Below, one piece after another: positions 5,941-11,995 of a DNA stretch of 11,995 bases (positions are counted from its first letter, which is position 1; every line of letters starts with the position of its first letter). The stretch comes from Candidatus Aciduliprofundum sp. Lineage in GTDB: Archaea; Thermoplasmatota; Thermoplasmata; Thermoplasmatales; Aciduliprofundaceae. The position numbers and the translations under genes were made by a program. The notes beneath the pieces are model-generated. The model saw only the letters and a program-made list of their open reading frames with translations. It had not been told where the DNA came from and did no database searches. The DNA lies in assembly GCA_015523135.1 (NCBI GenBank), contig WAKY01000135.1:1-11995 (forward strand), given 5' to 3'.

Positions 5941-6830
5941 AGTATTTCAAGCAGTACAGCGAGATAATTCCAAATTTTGATGCATTTATGGAGAGCTTAG
6001 AAAAAGAGCAGCCATACTGGATGAGAGTTAATACTCTAAAAATAGGGGAGGAGGAATTGATTGAGAGATTGGAGAATAAGGGATTCAAACTTGAAAAATA
6101 TAAAAATCTAAACGCTTACAAAATAGTAGTTATGCCTGTAAAGCATCCCGGGGCTACTGTAGAGCACTCTTTAGGCTATTATTACATTCAAGACCTATCT
6201 TCAATGGCTCCCGTACTTGTACTAAATCCACAAAAGGGAGAGAAAATATTGGACATGGCAGCGGCACCTGGAAGTAAAACTACAATGATAGCAGAGCTTA
6301 TGAGAGAAGGAACTATAGTGGCCAACGATGTGAATTTTAACAGATTAAAATCCCTGGGCGGGAATTTGGAGAGATTGGGAATTACGAATGTGATAATTAC
6401 AAAGAAGGATGCAAAAAGCGGAAATTTTGGGATAAAATTTGACAAGATACTCTTAGACGCACCCTGCTCAGGAGAGGGCACAATAAGAAAGAATCCTTGG
6501 GGATTTAGGGCTGTGAATGATAGAGAGCATAAAATGCTTGCAAGAAGTCAGAAAATAATGCTCAAAAATGCGAGCAAGCATCTTAAGAATGGTGGCATAA
6601 TAGTTTATTCTACCTGCACCTTCAATCCTTGGGAGAATGAAAGTGTGGTGGAGTACGGGATAGAGAATTTGGGCCTTAAACCCATTCATTTTGACTTGCC
6701 AATTCCGCATCTCAAGGGAGTGGAAGAGTGGAGAGGTGAGAGATATGAGAATTCGGAATATTACAAGAGAATTTATCCGCATTTAGAAGATACTGGAGGT
6801 ATGTTCATTGCAGTTCTTAAAAAAGAATGA
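5922..6830 (+). CDS. NSUN/RsmB-family RNA (cytosine-5)-methyltransferase
   Basis: 302 residues. The SAM-binding Rossmann fold has motif I DMAAAPGSKT (111-120), the acidic loop ANDVNFNRLK (D136), DAPCSGEGT (179-187, C182) and STCTFNPWENE (230-240) with the nucleophile C232; C182 is the cysteine that releases the product in this family. An N-terminal RNA-binding segment (1-100) contains YWMRVNTLK and the typical Y(Y)IQDLSSMAP. The size fits archaeal Trm4-like tRNA m5C methyltransferases, but rRNA is also possible. The protein ends directly after the catalytic domain (TGGMFIAVLKKE); the PUA-like domain that follows in RsmF-type enzymes is encoded by the next gene. Start: ATG 5922 with GAGAGG just upstream, overlapping lplB. 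Confidence 0.92.
   Translation: MDKQKLEYFKQYSEIIPNFDAFMESLEKEQPYWMRVNTLKIGEEELIERLENKGFKLEKYKNLNAYKIVVMPVKHPGATVEHSLGYYYIQDLSSMAPVLVLNPQKGEKILDMAAAPGSKTTMIAELMREGTIVANDVNFNRLKSLGGNLERLGITNVIITKKDAKSGNFGIKFDKILLDAPCSGEGTIRKNPWGFRAVNDREHKMLARSQKIMLKNASKHLKNGGIIVYSTCTFNPWENESVVEYGIENLGLKPIHFDLPIPHLKGVEEWRGERYENSEYYKRIYPHLEDTGGMFIAVLKKE
6795..6800 (+). promoter_or_regulatory. SD supporting a TTG start at 6808
   Basis: GGAGGT is seven bases before TTG 6808. No in-frame ATG lies near, so the SD is the main support for this rare start codon. Confidence 0.55.
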
Positions 6831-7236
6831 TTATGGAAAATACTTTGTTGATAGATTCGGCATTCCTGAGGAAATTATAGAGAAATACACATTCTGGGTT
6901 AGGGGTAAGAGGGTCTGGGCATTCAGCGGAGAGTTCATTGATGTTAAGGATATTGAGGTTTTAGGCATAAAAGCCCTATCTTTGGGCAGGACTCCAAAGC
7001 CATCCACAGCATTTTTAAGGGTAATTGGAAAATATGCAAAAAAGAATGTTGTGAATTTAGACAAAGAAAAAGCCCTAAAATTCTTAGAAGGAGAAGATAT
7101 TGAGGGAAATTTTGATGTTGAGCAAGGATATGTAATTGTAAAAAGCAATAATGATATTCTTGGATGCGGATTGTATAAAGGATCGTTGATTAATCAAATT
7201 CCCAAGAAATACAGATACGAAGATACCTGGCTCTAG
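6808..7236 (+). CDS. PUA-like RNA-binding partner of the m5C methyltransferase
   Basis: 142 residues. It begins DYGKYFVDRFGIPEEIIEKY, close to the start of the C-terminal region of RsmF-type methyltransferases, then GKRVWAFS and a PUA-like end (QGYVIVKSNNDILGCGLYKG, then LINQIPKKYR, 106-136). Such a domain helps hold the RNA substrate. The start is TTG 6808, with a strong SD; the gene overlaps the methyltransferase by 23 bases in another frame. Either the two halves act as a complex or they derive from one split gene. It ends on a CTAG shared with the thiI stop on the other strand. The domain call is fairly firm; the partnership is inferred from position. Confidence 0.78.
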   Translation: MQFLKKNDYGKYFVDRFGIPEEIIEKYTFWVRGKRVWAFSGEFIDVKDIEVLGIKALSLGRTPKPSTAFLRVIGKYAKKNVVNLDKEKALKFLEGEDIEGNFDVEQGYVIVKSNNDILGCGLYKGSLINQIPKKYRYEDTWL

Positions 7237-8312
7237 ATTCCAAGCTTCTTCCTTATTTTCTCAAATTCTTCGTAATTTCCTTGCACTACCACATACCTTG
7301 GCTTAAACGGGCATTTTTCTTCTCTCTCCTCAAGAAAAACATTGTAAGTGCCAATGTTCTTGGCTATACTTTCAATTTCATTTTTGTCCATGCCTATTAA
7401 TGGCCTATAAACTGGATAATCTGTTGCTTGACTCTCAATGTACATATTTTCTAGAGTTTGTGATGCTACCTGCCCTAAAGAATCCCCCGTAACTATGCCC
7501 AATGCCCCATATTTCTTCGCAACTCTATCTGCAATTTTGAGCATTGTGTATTTGCAAAACACGCATGTCCAGCGCTCTCTATGCATCTCTCTCAATTTTT
7601 CTGCAATCTTGCCTAGATCTTCATAATGATTCTCAACAACAAGCTCAATTTTTCTCGGTGAGTACTGCTCTAAAACTTCAATAATTTTCTTCACCTTCTC
7701 CACGCCAGAATCACTATGCTTCATATGCAGAGCAATTATCTTTGCACCCCTCTTCATCATCAAATATGCAGCTACTGGAGAATCTATGCCTGGAGATATT
7801 AGCATTATTAATTTTCCGGCCGAGCCCACGGGCAAACCTCCCACTCCCTGATATGTTTCAAAATAAACGTAGAACTTTTCATCTATGATTTCAATACCTA
7901 TAACAAACTCAGGATTGTCCAAATCCACTTTCCATCCAAATTCTCGTACAACAAATGCTCCAATTTCCTCGTTTATCTCATTGGAAGTTTTGGGATAATT
8001 CTTGTCCACTCTCTTGGTGTAAACTCTAAAACTCTTTGGATTGTAAAATTTCAACTCTTCGCGCAAATAATCAAAAATATCCTCATGCTTTATCTCTTTG
8101 GCAGGAGAGACAGAAACCACGCCAGGGCAATTGGCAATTAGGGGTGCAGCTTGTGGGGATGTATAAACAAATATCCTCCCTCTTAAAATTTTAGTGCGAG
8201 ATGTATAACCGTATCTCTTCAATTTAACCTCTATATTCTTAGCTAGCAACTCTTCAAATTTTCTGCGATTCTTGCCCTTGAGCCCTATCTCCCCGTACCT
8301 TACAATTATCAT
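7233..8312 (-). CDS. thiI: tRNA 4-thiouridine synthase ThiI, archaeal Fe-S type
   Basis: 359 residues. In order: an N-terminal ferredoxin-like part (RYGEIGLKGKNRRKFE, 5-20), THUMP domain (about 60-155) and PP-loop ATPase (about 165-330) with LISPGIDSPVAAYLMMKRG. The usual SGGxDS is SPGIDS here (173-178). The enzyme adenylates U8 of tRNA and replaces oxygen with sulfur. There is no rhodanese domain. Instead the protein has C250-x-x-C253 (TCVFCKY) and C334 (EKCPFKP), the three-cysteine set known to hold an Fe-S cluster in methanogen ThiI, so sulfide rather than an IscS persulfide may be the sulfur source (inference). Start ATG 8312: the TATA box about 26 bases upstream fits a leaderless transcript. 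Confidence 0.93.
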   Translation of the reverse strand: MIIVRYGEIGLKGKNRRKFEELLAKNIEVKLKRYGYTSRTKILRGRIFVYTSPQAAPLIANCPGVVSVSPAKEIKHEDIFDYLREELKFYNPKSFRVYTKRVDKNYPKTSNEINEEIGAFVVREFGWKVDLDNPEFVIGIEIIDEKFYVYFETYQGVGGLPVGSAGKLIMLISPGIDSPVAAYLMMKRGAKIIALHMKHSDSGVEKVKKIIEVLEQYSPRKIELVVENHYEDLGKIAEKLREMHRERWTCVFCKYTMLKIADRVAKKYGALGIVTGDSLGQVASQTLENMYIESQATDYPVYRPLIGMDKNEIESIAKNIGTYNVFLEEREEKCPFKPRYVVVQGNYEEFEKIRKKLGI

Positions 8313-8334
8313 CTTATTGCCACAGATGTTTCTG

Positions 8335-8343
8335 TATAAAAAA
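8335..8343 (-). promoter_or_regulatory. TATA box for thiI
   Basis: On the minus strand TTTTTTATA is centred about 27 bases before ATG 8312. It lies just before the stop codon region of the gene upstream, so thiI can be transcribed alone. Confidence 0.45.
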
Positions 8344-8344
8344 T

Positions 8345-8809
8345 TTATCTAATACCAAACACATTTTGTAAAGAGTTTTTATAAATAGCATACAGTTCTT
8401 GAAAAGAGAGCTCATTCTTTAAATATTTGCTCACCGCATCTAGGAGATCATTGAGGGAATAAACTTGAGATATTATTCTAGAATCTAAATAAACAAATGC
8501 TCTATCTAAAGATGTATCTGCGCTCTTATACACAGCCCTGCGCCAGCTCATCTTCTCATCCTCATTCATATTGTAATATGTTTCAGGCAAGTTTCCTCTT
8601 ATGCACCTTGACCCAAGCAAATTCTCTAGCTTGTCCCAAGTCATGGCGCCCCATGGATCTTCCTTCTTTTCTTCTATCACGATTGGTAAATTTTTAGAGC
8701 TTTGCACGATTTTCAAATCTTTAAAATCCTCTCTAAACAAATAATAAGCTCCAAGTCCAAGAGAACCAAGAACTAGAAACGCGATTCCTTTTTTCTTGGG
8801 ATCATCCAT
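8345..8809 (-). CDS. Unknown protein with N-terminal membrane anchor, 154 residues
   Basis: A short basic head (MDDPKKKG), one hydrophobic helix (about 8-24, IAFLVLGSLGLGAYYLF), then a charged linker with DPWGAMTWDKLENLLGSRC and a helical C-terminal half (about 60-154) rich in Y, S and D. The positive residues before the helix suggest the N terminus stays inside and the domain faces outside, or that this is a signal anchor. The single cysteine is C70. I do not recognise the family. ATG 8809 is preferred over TTG 8812; the TATA box at 8831-8838 gives a leaderless start. It lies upstream of thiI on the same strand (32 bases apart) but nothing suggests a shared function. Confidence 0.7.
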   Translation of the reverse strand: MDDPKKKGIAFLVLGSLGLGAYYLFREDFKDLKIVQSSKNLPIVIEEKKEDPWGAMTWDKLENLLGSRCIRGNLPETYYNMNEDEKMSWRRAVYKSADTSLDRAFVYLDSRIISQVYSLNDLLDAVSKYLKNELSFQELYAIYKNSLQNVFGIR

Positions 8810-8830
8810 CAATTTGATATTGCATAAATT

Positions 8831-8838
8831 ATTTTTAA
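8831..8838 (-). promoter_or_regulatory. TATA box for the 154-residue gene
   Basis: Minus strand TTAAAAAT is centred about 26 bases before ATG 8809. It forms a divergent pair with the promoter at 8852-8860. Confidence 0.45.
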
Positions 8839-8851
8839 ACTTTTGCCTAAA

Positions 8852-8860
8852 ATATTAAAA
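8852..8860 (+). promoter_or_regulatory. TATA box for the 8883 gene
   Basis: ATATTAAAA is centred 27 bases before ATG 8883. A second AT-rich element (CTTAAATA, 8862-8869) would instead suit ATG 8898, so the start of that gene is not fully settled. Confidence 0.35.
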
Positions 8861-8882
8861 ACTTAAATACTATTTGCCAAAT

Positions 8883-9380
8883 ATGAAGGTTAAGGTTATG
8901 AAGCCCAGATTTAAACCTAAAGAAGATACAAACTTTGTTCTCTATCCATATCATATTTTTCATATAAGGCTCCATTATAAGAGGTTGGGGCTGAAAGATA
9001 AAATTTTTGATTACTTCGGATATATTGACCTATACAGATTTGGGGCAGAGAGAGGAGACAGTTTTATAGCCATAGAAGAATGGGATGTTGACGAAAAAAA
9101 TGTTATGAAGGCAGTTGTAACTGACTACGAGGAGATTAAAACATTTGCAATGAAAAAGGCAGTAGAGTGGGGTGCACTGCGCATAGTTTCTTGGTGGCAT
9201 CCCCTAGTTGAAATTGTGAGGGAAGAGAGAGCCTACAAAATTTTCTGGGTATATAAAAGAGGTGCTGAATCTTTTTTGATGGATAGCTTCAACGGCCAAG
9301 AATTTCCAATAAATGCCGTTTTAGATAATATGGGCTGTTCAAGAAAAACAAAAATAAAAAGGAAAAAGTTAAGGAATTAG
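8883..9380 (+). CDS. Unknown aromatic-rich soluble protein, 165 residues
   Basis: I do not recognise this protein. The N-terminal half is rich in aromatics and basic residues (LYPYHIFHIRLHYKR, 20-34), followed by FGYIDLYRFGAERG. The middle has acidic WDVDEKN and a helix (EEIKTFAMKKAVEW), then IVSWWHPLVEIVREERAYK and FWVYKRG. The C terminus is strongly basic (SRKTKIKRKKLRN), which could bind nucleic acid or membrane surfaces. No membrane helix, signal peptide or cysteine motif (one Cys, C152). ATG 8883 was chosen from the TATA spacing; ATG 8898 is possible and would remove five residues. It runs tail to tail into the symporter gene, overlapping by 12 bases. Confidence 0.72.
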   Translation: MKVKVMKPRFKPKEDTNFVLYPYHIFHIRLHYKRLGLKDKIFDYFGYIDLYRFGAERGDSFIAIEEWDVDEKNVMKAVVTDYEEIKTFAMKKAVEWGALRIVSWWHPLVEIVREERAYKIFWVYKRGAESFLMDSFNGQEFPINAVLDNMGCSRKTKIKRKKLRN

Positions 9381-10958
9381 AGCATTGAACACTATATGCT
9401 CTGCAACATGCTCAACCTGGCTCTTTGCCCTTGTCTCAGCCACTGTCTTTGCCTCACTACCTTTTATTGGCACTTTCTTGTAAAGGCTTAAGTGTCTCTT
9501 TATAACATCCTCTGGGGGCTTTGTCACCAAGCTCACTATTATTATAACAAACAATGTTATGAAGAAGTTTACAAAGAATATAGGCACTCCCTGCAGCACT
9601 CCACTTGTAAATGCCCAGCCAATTGTACTCTCTAGATACACCTCAGAGATTAGACCATAGAGCATACCAATTATTATGCCCTCCTTGGTGATTCTCTTCC
9701 ACCAGAGTGAGAGTATGAGTGGCGGGCCAAAGCCAACACCAAGTCCACCCCAAGCAGTTGCAACCATGCCGTATACCAGAGGATTTGGTCTTAGTGCAAA
9801 CCATAGTGCCAATAGACCAAGAATGAAAACTACCAATCTTCCTATGTTAACCATCTGCTTCTGAGAAGGTTCATAATTGAATATCTTGTGTATATAATCC
9901 CTACCAACAGCAGAGGCAGCCACCAACAACTGAGAATCAGCGGTACTCATTACTGCCGAGATTATACCAGACACAAGTATACCTGCTACCAAAGGCGGTG
10001 TGAAATGTACGATAAGCGCAGGAATTATTTGCTCTGGATCACTTACAGTGAGGGAACCTTTCTGCACTAAAGCAAATCCAAGGAATCCTCCAAAGAATGC
10101 ACCCCATAGAACCAGAATTGTCCAAATTATACTTATGAAAATTCCAGGCCTTCTGAGTTCTCTAGGATCTTTTGCAGCCATAAACCTGGTTTGTATATGA
10201 GGCTGTCCTATATAACCGACTACCCAAGATGCATAACCAATGGCAAACACTATGGCTGCTACTCCCACTGCACCTCCAAATGGATCTAGCTTAGAAGGAT
10301 CTGCCTGTCCTATGATATTTATTGCATTAGCAAATCCACCGGCCTCATCCACCACCAAGAATGGGACAACTACCAACACTGTGAGCATAAGCAATGCCTG
10401 GAACACATCAGTCCAAACCACGGCAAAGAATCCGCCAACAACCACATAAGCCACGAGAATTATGAATGTTATAACCGCTCCCCACTGGTAAGTAACATCG
10501 AATGCTGCTGCGAATGTCTTACCACCTGCTGCAAACTGAGCTGCCACATAGGCTGTCATGAATATTAGAATGATTAAACCTGAGAAAAAGCGTATCAGCT
10601 TTGTATGGTCTTTTACCCTCGCTTCCAAGAAATCAGGAATAGTTATTGCTTTCAATTTCCCTGCATATATCCTCAATCTGACAGCCATCATTGTCCAGTT
10701 GAGCAGGGTACCACCTAGACATCCTATAGCTGCCCAGATTGCTCCAACACCAGCTTTGAAAGCACTACCTGGATAACCCAGCATAAGCCAACCTGAGAAA
10801 TCACTTGCTTTATCGCTCAAAGATGCTGCTAAAATGTGAACATGCCTACCTCCAATGTAGTACTGACTCTCGTTTTTTGTGTACTTGTTAGACCACCAGC
10901 CTATAAAGGCCAAAATAATCAAGTACAGAAGAAAACCTACAAGAAGGCCCCAGTTCAT
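9369..10958 (-). CDS. Sodium:solute symporter, PutP-like (SSS family)
   Basis: 529 residues, mostly hydrophobic, with about 13 membrane helices expected of the family. Close to bacterial PutP: GGRHVHILAASLSDKASDFS, then GWLMLGYPG with D53 and S55 (PutP D55 and S57 region); IPDFLEARVKD; AYVVVGGFFAVVWTDVFQAL; and SAVMSTADSQLLVAAS with S338-T339 matching the PutP Na+-binding S340-T341. It imports a solute, perhaps proline or another amino or organic acid, with Na+. The cytoplasmic tail (about 490-529) is charged. Start ATG 10958 has GGAG upstream and overlaps the stop of the small membrane gene by 4 bases (ATGA). The substrate cannot be told from sequence alone. Confidence 0.9.
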   Translation of the reverse strand: MNWGLLVGFLLYLIILAFIGWWSNKYTKNESQYYIGGRHVHILAASLSDKASDFSGWLMLGYPGSAFKAGVGAIWAAIGCLGGTLLNWTMMAVRLRIYAGKLKAITIPDFLEARVKDHTKLIRFFSGLIILIFMTAYVAAQFAAGGKTFAAAFDVTYQWGAVITFIILVAYVVVGGFFAVVWTDVFQALLMLTVLVVVPFLVVDEAGGFANAINIIGQADPSKLDPFGGAVGVAAIVFAIGYASWVVGYIGQPHIQTRFMAAKDPRELRRPGIFISIIWTILVLWGAFFGGFLGFALVQKGSLTVSDPEQIIPALIVHFTPPLVAGILVSGIISAVMSTADSQLLVAASAVGRDYIHKIFNYEPSQKQMVNIGRLVVFILGLLALWFALRPNPLVYGMVATAWGGLGVGFGPPLILSLWWKRITKEGIIIGMLYGLISEVYLESTIGWAFTSGVLQGVPIFFVNFFITLFVIIIVSLVTKPPEDVIKRHLSLYKKVPIKGSEAKTVAETRAKSQVEHVAEHIVFNALIP

Positions 10959-11146
10959 TTTTCTCCCTCCTTTTCTTCTTTGACTATTTCTTCATCGTAT
11001 GCTAGTATATCGTCATCAATGTAGTATCTCTTGTGTGTTATCTTGTCCCAATAACCATACAAAAGCATAATCAAAAGTCCTATGATTATTGGGGCAATTA
11101 TTTCCACCCATGCTGCTGTGCTAAGTTCATACATGACATCACCCAT
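10955..11146 (-). CDS. Small one-helix protein paired with the symporter, 63 residues
   Basis: One membrane helix (about residues 14-34: EIIAPIIIGLLIMLLYGYW), then DKITHKRYY and an acidic tail (DDDILAYDEEIVKEEKEGEK). Small membrane proteins encoded just before SSS symporters are known (YhdT with PanF, and short symporter accessory proteins), so this is likely an accessory subunit; its job is unknown. Start chosen at ATG 11146 because a TATA box lies about 24 bases upstream; ATG 11134 with GGTGAT before it is an alternative (59 residues), and ATG 11161 lies too close to the TATA box. It overlaps the symporter start by 4 bases, a sign of translational coupling. Confidence 0.75.
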   Translation of the reverse strand: MGDVMYELSTAAWVEIIAPIIIGLLIMLLYGYWDKITHKRYYIDDDILAYDEEIVKEEKEGEK

Positions 11147-11160
11147 GCTCTCATGGGGCA

Positions 11161-11174
11161 ATATATATAAAAAT
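11161..11174 (-). promoter_or_regulatory. TATA box for the symporter operon
   Basis: Minus strand ATTTTTATATATAT, about 24 bases before ATG 11146. It is divergent from the promoter of the oxidoreductase gene; the two starts are 100 bases apart, so shared regulation is possible. Confidence 0.5.
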
Positions 11175-11213
11175 ATTTCGCATCCAAAATATAAAAACTT
11201 TTTGGCCAGTGGG

Positions 11214-11225
11214 TTAAATTTTTAA
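11214..11225 (+). promoter_or_regulatory. TATA box for the oxidoreductase gene
   Basis: TTAAATTTTTAA is centred about 27 bases before ATG 11247, fitting a leaderless transcript. Confidence 0.45.
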
Positions 11226-11246
11226 TGTGCAGAGAGATTACCCGCT

Positions 11247-11995
11247 ATGCATGGATGGAGTGGAAAAGGTCTAATAATTGATTTGAGTGAGAGCTCTGCA
11301 AAAAAATTTTATATTAGCGAGGAGATTTTGAAGGATTATATAGGTGGCAGGGGTTTGGGAGTAAAGCTCTATTACGATATGGTTGAGCCAAGCATTGATC
11401 CCTTTGATGATGATAATCCCCTAGTTTTCACTGTGGGGCCATTAACTGGCGTAGCCCCAATGTCCGGAAGGCATAGCGTTGTATCAAAATCCCCACTCAC
11501 AGGTACAATATTAGATTCTAACTCGGGGGGCTTTTGGGGAAAGGAGTTGCATTACGCTGGCTACGATGCTCTCATAGTAAATGGAAGGGCTGAAGAGCCA
11601 ATTTACATAAGAATCAATGATGATGAAGTGGAATTTGAGAGCGCTAAAGAGCTATGGGGCTTAGAGGTAAAAGCTACAACAGAAAAATTGAAGGAGTATG
11701 GAAGTGTCGCGACTATAGGTCCAGCTGGAGAGAGAGGTGTGCTCTATGCAGGTATAATGAACGATTACACGCATACCGCTGGAAGGGGAGGTCTAGGAGC
11801 GATAATGGGAAAGAAGAATCTAAAGGCAATAGTTGTCAAGGGCTCAAAAAAGCCAAAGGTGGCGAATGTGGAGAAGTACAAAGAAGCAATGATGGATATG
11901 GTAAAATTGATAGAAGCATCGCCACCAATAAATAAAGGCCTGCGGGTATTCGGCACTGCAATGCTCTACGATATTGTGAATTACCTTGATGTTAT
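11247..11995 (+). CDS. Aldehyde:ferredoxin oxidoreductase family protein, 3' end cut off
   Basis: 249 codons are visible of an expected 600 or so. This is the N-terminal pterin-binding domain of the tungsten-dependent AOR family: GGRGLGVKLYYD (33-44), GPLTGVAPMSGRHSVVSKSP (64-83), DSNSGGFWGKELHYAGYDAL (90-109), IGPAGE (157-162) and AGRGGLGAIMGKKNLKAI (178-195). The family oxidises aldehydes to acids with ferredoxin as acceptor, using a W- or Mo-bispyranopterin and a [4Fe-4S] cluster. The cluster cysteines and most substrate-channel residues lie beyond the window, so AOR, FOR, GOR or WOR cannot be told apart. In peptide fermenters the enzyme handles aldehydes from 2-oxoacid breakdown. Start: ATG 11247, leaderless. 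Confidence 0.93.
   Translation, partial: MHGWSGKGLIIDLSESSAKKFYISEEILKDYIGGRGLGVKLYYDMVEPSIDPFDDDNPLVFTVGPLTGVAPMSGRHSVVSKSPLTGTILDSNSGGFWGKELHYAGYDALIVNGRAEEPIYIRINDDEVEFESAKELWGLEVKATTEKLKEYGSVATIGPAGERGVLYAGIMNDYTHTAGRGGLGAIMGKKNLKAIVVKGSKKPKVANVEKYKEAMMDMVKLIEASPPINKGLRVFGTAMLYDIVNYLDV

Noticed and set aside
6808..6830. Programmed frameshift joining the methyltransferase and PUA-like gene
   Set aside because: No slippery run with supporting structure; the SD and TTG start explain the second gene.
11654..11935. Plus-strand frame inside the oxidoreductase gene
   Set aside because: Out of frame with the AOR motifs, which run through the whole stretch.
1..11995. tRNA, rRNA, CRISPR array or insertion sequence
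   Set aside because: I saw no cloverleaf with a T-loop consensus, no spaced direct repeats, no transposase motif or terminal inverted repeats.

Overview
The window looks like the chromosome of a euryarchaeon. Archaeal signs are TATA boxes about 24-27 bases upstream of start codons (leaderless transcripts), Shine-Dalgarno (SD)-led genes inside operons, a two-gene archaeal lipoate ligase, an aldehyde:ferredoxin oxidoreductase, an archaeal-type NSUN RNA methyltransferase and a ThiI with Fe-S-type cysteines. The gene set and AT-rich sequence would suit an anaerobic peptide-fermenting member of the Thermoplasmatota such as the Aciduliprofundum/DHVE2 group; this is inference, not an identification.

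Region 1 (1-3917, plus strand) is AT-rich and reads as accessory DNA. It holds the 3' end of a gene with a domain resembling the second part of the Cdc48/p97 N-terminal domain, a 387-residue unknown with a strongly acidic segment, a 93-residue protein that looks like the same Cdc48-N2 fold standing alone, a 74-residue two-helix membrane protein, and a 456-residue helical-repeat/TPR protein. Two nearly identical hairpins (762-782 and 2490-2512) bracket the three-gene middle cassette, each followed by a TATA box and a leaderless start. No AAA ATPase module is visible. This is the most unusual part of the window.

Region 2 (3918-4448, minus strand) has a small unknown gene (88 residues) followed in the same frame by three stop codons and a stretch that still looks coding; it is probably a decayed gene.

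Region 3 (4576-7236, plus) is a tight five-gene operon: a short DtxR/MntR-type regulator, lplA, lplB, an NSUN-type m5C methyltransferase and a separate PUA-like partner. The genes overlap or almost touch. LplA and LplB together activate and transfer lipoate to 2-oxoacid dehydrogenase or glycine cleavage proteins.

Region 4 (7233-8883): thiI (tRNA 4-thiouridine synthesis) converges on the operon, the two stop codons sharing one CTAG. Upstream of thiI is a small membrane-anchored unknown, and divergent from that an unknown 165-residue aromatic-rich protein.

Region 5 (9369-11995): a PutP-like sodium:solute symporter preceded by a one-helix small protein (start and stop overlap by 4 bases), divergent from an aldehyde:ferredoxin oxidoreductase-family gene that runs off the right edge. 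The symporter pair and the oxidoreductase would suit amino acid or organic acid uptake and oxidation, but the substrates cannot be read from the sequence. I found no tRNA, rRNA, CRISPR array or insertion sequence.
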